Positions 1 through 5,275 of a DNA stretch of 6,490 bases are shown piece by piece. The stretch covers positions 1-6,490 of the forward strand of contig CAIWVX010000343.1 of assembly GCA_903916205.1 (NCBI GenBank), written 5' to 3'. Below the pieces are notes generated by a model. The model did not search any database. It saw only the letters and a program-made list of their open reading frames with translations, and had not been told where the DNA came from. This DNA is from an uncultured beta proteobacterium (GTDB lineage Bacteria > Pseudomonadota > Gammaproteobacteria > Burkholderiales > Rhodocyclaceae). The position numbers and the translations under genes are program-made. Every line of letters starts with the position of its first letter. Position 1 is the stretch's first letter.

Positions 1-41
1 AAGAAAAGATTTTGCGCACCGGGCTTTCGAAATTTCAAAAA

Positions 42-1541
42 TCAAGGCTCTGCGATGTTGGATGCCACCCAGTCATTTAAGCCATAGCGGGCGCTGTCGA
101 TCAATTCACTGGCTGTCAGGCCAATTGGGCCAATGCCTTGAGCTACCAAGCGGTCGGCGGCGAGGCCGTGCAGATGGACTCCCGCCAGCAATGCTTTGAG
201 CGGTGGCCAGTTTTGGGCTAGCAAGGCGCTGATCAAGCCGGTGAGCACATCGCCGCTGCCTGCACTAGCGAGGCCGGGATTGCCTGTGGTGTTGATGAAC
301 CAGGCTTTGTCAGGTGAGGCGACGACGGTGCCGCATCCCTTGAGCGCGACTAAGGATTTGAAGCGTTCGGCCAGTTCGAGCGCGGAGGCGATTCGGTCGG
401 CTTGAATCGTGGCGCTATCGCCATTGAGCAAGCGTGCCGCTTCAGCCGGATGTGGGGTGAGCAGCGTCGGGGCATGACGAGCTGCGACAATTTTCTGTAA
501 GTTAGTTTCTGTGGCTAGAAAATTGAGCGCATCGGCATCGAGTACCAGCGGAATATTTAAGCGGCAAGCCTGTGTAAGTAAAGCCAGAGCTTCGGGTTGA
601 TCGCCCATGCCGGGGCCGCAAGCCAGCACGGTTAGATCGGTGGTCAGTAGTTTTTCTGGTGTGCGCAGCATGAGTTCGGGTTGGAGTGGATCGAGCGCCG
701 GGGCATTGTGGTCGAGTAGTCCGAGATAGACCCGGCCACTGCCCAGACGCAAGGCGGCGCGTGCCGCGAGCAAAGCGGCTCCAACCATGCTGTGTGCGCC
801 GCCGAGAATACCGACATTGCCGTGCAATCCCTTGTGACTGTTTTTGAGTCGCGGTTTGAGTTGCTCGGAAAAATACTCGGGATGAATGGTGTTGCCGCTG
901 CTTTTGATGACGTTTGCGCCATCGAGATCCAGCGAAGCGATGGAAATTTCGCCACAGTGGTCGGGGCCGTCGGCGGTGAATAAGCCCGGTTTTCCGGCGA
1001 TGAACGTTAGGGTGTGGCTGGCGCAAATACTGGTGCCGTTGAGTTTTCCGGTATCGGCATCCAGACCGCTAGGGCAGTCGAGGGCGAGCAGCGGGCACAG
1101 GCCACCTGCGCTCAGTGCATTGGCCTGGCGGATCAAGCCAGCATAGGGTTCGCTGATTTTGCGCGAAAGGCCAATGCCAAATAGCCCGTCGATAATCAGC
1201 GACCAACGACGATTCGCTGGAATGGCCTCAAGGGTGACGCCACCGCTGGCGATAAAGCGTTGATAAGCCTCAGCGGCGTCCAGCGGTAAATCTTGCGGCT
1301 GACCGAAGAAAACAACATGCGGATCAAAGAAGTGTTGACGCAGTAAATAAGCGGTTTCAAAAGCGTCACCGCCGTTGTTCCCCGGTCCGGCGAGAATGAG
1401 AATGGCCGCACCGCGCTGGTCGCAGAGGGTCGCCGCGTACTTGGCGGCGGCTCGACCGGCACGTTGCATCAGCGCTTGGTCAGCGGCGGCCGCTTCGATT
1501 CGACGTAAGTCTGCCGAGCGATAAAGAGGGATTGAGTTCAT
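42..1541 (-). CDS. nnr: Bifunctional NAD(P)H-hydrate epimerase / ADP-dependent NAD(P)H-hydrate dehydratase
   Basis: This cytosolic metabolite-repair enzyme restores NADH and NADPH that have become hydrated (NADHX, NADPHX). The N-terminal YjeF_N domain (about residues 1-215) interconverts the R and S epimers. The C-terminal ribokinase-fold domain (about 230-495) dehydrates the S form using ADP. Seen in the epimerase half: LMQRAG (24-29), GPGNNGGDA (52-60), IIDGLFGIGL (116-125) and DCPSGLDAD (155-163). Seen in the dehydratase half: KGLHGNVGILGGA (237-249), GPGMG (309-313), DADAL (335-339), TPHPAE (362-367), KG (401-402) and GNPGLASAGSGD (420-431), whose Asp431 should be catalytic. The length of 499 residues is normal for the fused bacterial enzyme. 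NNGGDA replaces the commoner NNGGDG, which I take as ordinary variation. The ATG start has a weak GGAA seven bases upstream, and the domain begins at once. In many proteobacteria tsaE lies next to this gene; here only 41 bases of downstream sequence are available. Confidence 0.96.
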   Translation of the reverse strand: MNSIPLYRSADLRRIEAAAADQALMQRAGRAAAKYAATLCDQRGAAILILAGPGNNGGDAFETAYLLRQHFFDPHVVFFGQPQDLPLDAAEAYQRFIASGGVTLEAIPANRRWSLIIDGLFGIGLSRKISEPYAGLIRQANALSAGGLCPLLALDCPSGLDADTGKLNGTSICASHTLTFIAGKPGLFTADGPDHCGEISIASLDLDGANVIKSSGNTIHPEYFSEQLKPRLKNSHKGLHGNVGILGGAHSMVGAALLAARAALRLGSGRVYLGLLDHNAPALDPLQPELMLRTPEKLLTTDLTVLACGPGMGDQPEALALLTQACRLNIPLVLDADALNFLATETNLQKIVAARHAPTLLTPHPAEAARLLNGDSATIQADRIASALELAERFKSLVALKGCGTVVASPDKAWFINTTGNPGLASAGSGDVLTGLISALLAQNWPPLKALLAGVHLHGLAADRLVAQGIGPIGLTASELIDSARYGLNDWVASNIAEP

Positions 1542-1665
1542 GGCAAAATTCCAATGCGGTGGTGATATCGCGTAGTTTAGCGACGAAGCCGCCGAGTGTC
1601 AGTATCGCTTCATTTATCGGCTATTCGAACAGAATGGCGATGAATCCGCATGATGTCATTCGGTG

Positions 1666-1674
1666 TGATTTAAT
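1666..1674 (+). promoter_or_regulatory. Possible extended -10 element for the FMN reductase gene
   Basis: The sequence TGATTTAAT matches the TGn plus -10 form of a sigma-70 extended -10 promoter (TTTAAT differs from TATAAT at one position, the third). No good -35 box lies 16-18 bases upstream, which is tolerated in extended -10 promoters. Transcription would start near 1681, giving a leader of about 75 bases. This is read by eye in an AT-rich stretch where such matches arise by chance. Confidence 0.25.
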
Positions 1675-1742
1675 GAATAATCCGGGCTGGCGATGTCTTG
1701 GCGCGATTTTTGCCCGTTATTTCAACTTTCTTACTTTTTAAT

Positions 1743-1746
1743 AGGA
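1743..1746 (+). promoter_or_regulatory. Ribosome binding site that decides the FMN reductase start
   Basis: AGGA lies nine bases before the ATG at 1756. This supports that start over the in-frame ATG at 1693, which would add 21 residues with no flavodoxin-fold character ahead of the first beta strand. Confidence 0.65.
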
Positions 1747-1755
1747 TCATCGACC

Positions 1756-2295
1756 ATGTCCGCTCTCAACGTCGCCGTGCTCTGTGGCAGTCTGCAACGC
1801 CCGTCGCGTACGCTTGTCCTGTGTGAAGCTTTGCTCGCCAGACTCGGCAAGCACCGCGAAATTGTTCCACAGATGTTTGAAATCTCACAATTTGGTCGTG
1901 CCATGGGCGCTTGCTTACAACGTAGCGAGTTGCCGGTCGAAATTCTTGAGCACCTGCACAGCGTCGCCACGGCCGATATTTTGATCGCCGCGAGTCCGGT
2001 TTACAGTGCCACCTACACCGGAATGTTTAAGCATTTCATTGATTTCATGAGCATGGATTCGCTCGCCGGAAAACCGACCTTTCTGGCCGCGACAGGTGGC
2101 AGTGCGTTACACGGTTTGATGGTTGACCAACAAATGCGACCATTACTCGCCATGAAACAGGCTTTGACCTTGCCACTCGGCATTTACGCCACAGAAGCCG
2201 ATTTCACTGATTACTGTATTACCAGTCTCGGACTAGAAAATCGCATCGCGCTAGCGGTCAAAATGGCGCTGCCGTTTTTGCCCGAAAATGCTTGA
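1756..2295 (+). CDS. NAD(P)H-dependent FMN reductase, SsuE/MsuE type
   Basis: This is a flavodoxin-like reductase of 179 residues, the usual length for SsuE and MsuE. Such enzymes use NAD(P)H to reduce FMN, which is handed to a two-component monooxygenase such as an alkanesulfonate or methanesulfonate oxygenase. Seen: the first beta strand and FMN-phosphate loop CGSLQRPSRT (10-19), the SPVYSATYTGMFKH segment (80-93) typical of the flavin site, and ATGG (112-115) followed by a VDQQMRPLL helix (123-131). In SsuE and MsuE this helix carries a pi-helix insertion linked to pairing with the monooxygenase (Tyr in E. coli SsuE, His in MsuE, from memory); here the aligned residue appears to be Gln125. 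The later run LPLGIYATEADF (139-150) is MsuE-like. No ssuD, msuD or transporter gene is in the window, so the partner and substrate are unknown. The gene converges on the ATPase operon, with 15 bases between stop codons. General azoreductase-like flavin reductase is the alternative. Confidence 0.88.
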   Translation: MSALNVAVLCGSLQRPSRTLVLCEALLARLGKHREIVPQMFEISQFGRAMGACLQRSELPVEILEHLHSVATADILIAASPVYSATYTGMFKHFIDFMSMDSLAGKPTFLAATGGSALHGLMVDQQMRPLLAMKQALTLPLGIYATEADFTDYCITSLGLENRIALAVKMALPFLPENA

Positions 2296-2310
2296 ATATC
2301 GCCCGCCGAT

Positions 2311-5271
2311 TCACCCTCTTTCAGGGGCAGAAATGGCTGGCTGGGCCATGTGCCGATGTACAAATCCCATCATGCGCTGAAACACCCGGCTAGCATTCGC
2401 CCCCAATTGAGGCGTAGGTTCCAGCCCTAGGCGAATGCGGGTATAAATGGGCAAAGCCTTGTTGAGTGCTTCCAAGGTTATTTGCCAATCCGGGTCAGCG
2501 GGCGAATGGGGCGGCGGGCGGGTGGTTACGGGCGGCGTAGTGTGCTGGCGGGTTTGAAGGTCGGCGATCCAAGCCACCAGCGTCTGAGCCAAAGCAACAA
2601 TGTCTTTGTCTGGCCCTCCCGTTCTGCCTGACAACGCTTGATCTTCATCTTGCATCCGTCCTTGGGCCAAGTCTTGCGCTAGGTCGCTCAACGTGTCCAG
2701 CGACAGGTCTTCGGACAACATGTCGATAAAGAGTGCTCGCACCGCCGTGACCGGCGGGCAAAGGGTTTGCCGCAGCACTCGGGCCAACAGCGGGCGAGCG
2801 ATGGCATAGGCTTGGGCGGCACCCGCTTGGCGCTGTTCATCGACCACCCGGTCGCCTAACTGCCGAATGGCGGCGACAGGGGCCGATGTGTCTTGCCAGG
2901 GTTGAGCCTCAATGAACGCCCAAGCAGCCTCAAAGCCCTCCAGGTGCCATAGATGGCGGGCAGCCTGCCCGATGTGCCAGCTTGCTTTATCATGGGTGGG
3001 TGGCAGTAAGGCGATAGCTTTCTGCTGGTAGGCCAAGGCCTGCGGCCAATTGCTCTCTTCTCCCCAGGCCCAACCCAAGCGTCCCAAAGCATAGGCCTGT
3101 TCGGCACGGCTGTCCGGCTGGTTTGATTTTCCCGACGGCGCATCGAAACAAGCCACCGCCTGTTGCGCCAGTGCTAGGTGCTGTTGTGGTTTGCCCGAGA
3201 AACTGGCCGCAGTGGAGCCGTGATTGCACAACAGAGCAAGTTGCTCCCGCGCAAAGTGGTCTTTGCCCGCCTCAATCAAGGGTTGAAGAAAGTCCAGAAC
3301 ACAGGGGGCCATGCCTTGGCGGATAAGGTCTGACAATGATTGCGAAAGATTTCTCCAAGCCTTCTCTGTGTAGGTGGTCAGAGCGTCAATAGAACGGGAT
3401 GACTCGTACAAACAGTAAATTCCGCCGGATAGAGCTGCAATAAACTTTTTGTCGAGCGGGGAATATTCTTCATTAAAGAAAAATCCCTGACTAAAAAGAT
3501 ACCAAGACATAATCCAAGAATACTTTAATCCAGTTTCAGACACTTTCCTGAGTTCTTTAATTTTTTCTCCCTCCGTTGGCATCCGTTTATTGAATTTAAT
3601 CAACTCGTATTGAAACACTTGGGTCAATCCTTGCCATTGATCTGGTGTTAATCGAGGAATTTGTCGGATGATGTCCAATTTGTCTACGGTAAAGAAGCCA
3701 AGGCTACCTAAACAGAGTTCAGCCAATTCTTGTCCACTCACCATGCCCGAGAAACCTCCGCAGTTGTTGGCAAACATAAGTGCAAGGTCGAATTCTTCCT
3801 GCATGAGCGCCTCGGTCGGGAATTTTTCCAACAAATCGAGCATTCTCAAAGCGTGTAAATCCCCATCTTTATTCTGCAAGGGGCTAGTTTCGTACGCGAC
3901 GGGCATTTGAGCCAAACGATCACCCCATTGCAATAAGGTCTCTAAACTGGTGCCATCGGTCTTGAGTTTGTTCATGTCGATCCGACAGTCTTTGAAGCCC
4001 AGTTCGGCCATGAGTTGGGCGTCGTTCGGCTGGCCTTGTTGGGCGAGTTGTTGCGCAAACGACCATTTTTCGCCAAAGGCCAGCGTATCGGCCAGCAATT
4101 CGGCCAACACGGCCAAGCGGCTGAGCTGGCCAGGGTTGATGTAGCGCATGCGATACCATTGCACAAACAACCGGTCGGCGACCTGATAGAGGATTTCCTT
4201 TTGCCCTGTGGCGCGCTTGGCGAGAAGGTAGTTGCCCTCAAGCAGCCAGTGAAAAGCGCGGGAAATGTCGTTTTGCCGCGCCCCGACGCGCTCGGCCAAT
4301 TGAGTTTGAGAGCAAGGCTCGCCGCCGCGCACCAGCGCATCAAACAGCGCCTCGGTGTTGGACGGCATCGCATCGAGCAAGGCGCGGTAGTAGTCCGACA
4401 TTTTGTCCAGCGTGGCGTTCAAGTCGGCGCTGACTCGTGTGATGTCGGTTTCGTCTAGGATCGCGGCGGCTAGGATGCCGGCAATACGGGCGTTGCCGCC
4501 GGTGTAGCGACTGTAGGCGTCGATGCGGGCCAGTTGCCGGGCGGTCGGTTCTTTCCCGATCAGTTTGGCGCGTTCGGTGAGGTAGGCGCGGTGGGCTTGG
4601 GCGTCCCACGCCTGGAGCGGGTGTTGGGAAAACTGCAAAAACAACCGCTGCCGGTATTGCTCATCAAAACTGCCATCGACGGCGCTGGTGAGAAAAAGAA
4701 TCCTCGGCTCGTGTTCCATGAGTTGTCGCAGCAAGGAGGCGGCCACGTCGTCTTTGAAGGCGCGCTCCAGCACATCGGCAAAATTTTCGATGCCGACTAC
4801 TAGCAGTTGGCTGGGCAGACTGTCTAGGCGAGCCATCAAGTTGTGCAGCGCGGTTCGCCATAACGCTTCGATATCTTCGTTGCGCCACTGGGCGCTTTGG
4901 CCGAGATTGCCGTCGGCAACCGACAGCATGCGGTTGATTTCGTCCAGCAGGTTGTGCGGCGCGCGCAGATTGCGTAGTTCTTCGGGCAACAGCACGAAGC
5001 GCACCTCGTTCGGTGCGAACGACTGGCCGGTGCGGATTTGGGCATAGCGCAAGAAGTAGGATTTGCCCGCTCCCCGGGTGCCAGTCACCAGCCAGTGCTC
5101 GCCGGTGTGGCCGTCTGAGATGCCTTGACGGCGACGTTCGACGGTCAACAGGAACTCGTTCAACAGGGCTTCGCGCCCGGTCGCCAAGGCCACCAGAGTG
5201 GCGTCGTCCATCTCGCGCGGATTGAACCAAGGGATGGCCTTGTCGTTGGGGTAAGTGGTGGGGGTGGGCAT
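2311..5271 (-). CDS. Large AAA+/STAND-like ATPase with winged-helix and TPR-like repeats
   Basis: This 986-residue protein matches no named gene I know. Its N-terminal P-loop ATPase domain spans about 20-280: Walker A GTRGAGKS (64-71), a following LLPEELRN segment (94-101), a Walker B-like strand QLLVVGIENF (155-164) with Glu-Asn where Asp-Glu is usual, a sensor-1-like strand RILFLTSA (190-197), and a helical lid ending YTGGNARI (256-263). A winged-helix region follows (about 292-376), with the likely recognition helix near 323-345 and LFVQWYRMRYI (368-378), reminiscent of the end of archaeal-type ATPase modules. Residues 380-660 are unassigned. Helical repeats that look like TPRs lie at about 684-710, 723-757 and 764-797. 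A Thr/Pro-rich linker (909-926) precedes a C-terminal helical tail. No signal peptide or membrane helix is evident, so it is probably cytosolic. A regulatory, DNA-associated or defence role is inference only. The ATG at 5271 was chosen for its AAGAAAGG ribosome site; a TTG at 5295 is the alternative. Confidence 0.85.
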   Translation of the reverse strand: MPTPTTYPNDKAIPWFNPREMDDATLVALATGREALLNEFLLTVERRRQGISDGHTGEHWLVTGTRGAGKSYFLRYAQIRTGQSFAPNEVRFVLLPEELRNLRAPHNLLDEINRMLSVADGNLGQSAQWRNEDIEALWRTALHNLMARLDSLPSQLLVVGIENFADVLERAFKDDVAASLLRQLMEHEPRILFLTSAVDGSFDEQYRQRLFLQFSQHPLQAWDAQAHRAYLTERAKLIGKEPTARQLARIDAYSRYTGGNARIAGILAAAILDETDITRVSADLNATLDKMSDYYRALLDAMPSNTEALFDALVRGGEPCSQTQLAERVGARQNDISRAFHWLLEGNYLLAKRATGQKEILYQVADRLFVQWYRMRYINPGQLSRLAVLAELLADTLAFGEKWSFAQQLAQQGQPNDAQLMAELGFKDCRIDMNKLKTDGTSLETLLQWGDRLAQMPVAYETSPLQNKDGDLHALRMLDLLEKFPTEALMQEEFDLALMFANNCGGFSGMVSGQELAELCLGSLGFFTVDKLDIIRQIPRLTPDQWQGLTQVFQYELIKFNKRMPTEGEKIKELRKVSETGLKYSWIMSWYLFSQGFFFNEEYSPLDKKFIAALSGGIYCLYESSRSIDALTTYTEKAWRNLSQSLSDLIRQGMAPCVLDFLQPLIEAGKDHFAREQLALLCNHGSTAASFSGKPQQHLALAQQAVACFDAPSGKSNQPDSRAEQAYALGRLGWAWGEESNWPQALAYQQKAIALLPPTHDKASWHIGQAARHLWHLEGFEAAWAFIEAQPWQDTSAPVAAIRQLGDRVVDEQRQAGAAQAYAIARPLLARVLRQTLCPPVTAVRALFIDMLSEDLSLDTLSDLAQDLAQGRMQDEDQALSGRTGGPDKDIVALAQTLVAWIADLQTRQHTTPPVTTRPPPHSPADPDWQITLEALNKALPIYTRIRLGLEPTPQLGANASRVFQRMMGFVHRHMAQPAISAPERG
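3421..3660. other. AT-rich island inside the large ATPase gene
   Basis: A hand count gives 90 G or C in these 240 bases (about 38%), against about 57-63% in two sampled 60-base lines at 4021 and 5041. The reading frame stays open and encodes about residues 538-617, rich in Lys, Phe, Tyr, Ile and Glu. It sits between the winged-helix part and the TPR-like part, so the boundary could mark a separately acquired or fast-evolving module. Confidence 0.6.
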
Positions 5272-5275
5272 AGTG

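Larger units (their letters stand above)
1542..1755. other. Divergent intergenic region between nnr and the FMN reductase gene
   Basis: This 214-bp gap separates two divergently oriented genes and should hold both promoters. It is more AT-rich than the flanking genes, especially toward 1665-1745. I see no strong inverted repeat that would mark an operator and no RNA gene. One tentative extended -10 on the plus strand is listed separately. Short open stretches in this gap, on both strands, lack family-like sequence. Confidence 0.6.

Noticed and set aside
1..41. Possible start of a downstream gene (TTG at 38, minus strand, open to the left edge), for example tsaE
   Set aside because: Only about a dozen codons are visible, with no recognisable motif and no ribosome site.
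502..1026. Open frame on the minus strand inside nnr
   Set aside because: Its Arg/Gln/His-rich sequence is an out-of-frame reading of a well-supported enzyme gene.
1542..1615. Open minus-strand stretch upstream of nnr in another frame, reading like a short helical peptide
   Set aside because: It has no start codon with a ribosome site and runs into nnr out of frame, so it is probably chance.
1601..1628. Possible nnr promoter on the minus strand: TTCGAA and GATACT with 17-base spacing
   Set aside because: Only 3 of 6 and 4 of 6 consensus bases match, which is too weak to list.
1693..1755. Longer start for the FMN reductase, adding 21 residues
   Set aside because: The extension has no family-like sequence, the ATG at 1756 has a well-placed AGGA, and the first beta strand begins right after it.
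2290..2330. Bidirectional terminator between the convergent genes
   Set aside because: I found no GC-rich hairpin followed by a T-run on either strand.
4015..5230. Long open frames on both strands overlapping the large ATPase (for example 4015-4458 plus and 4664-5230 minus)
   Set aside because: They are Arg/Ser/Pro-rich shadow frames of a GC-rich gene and lack domain motifs.
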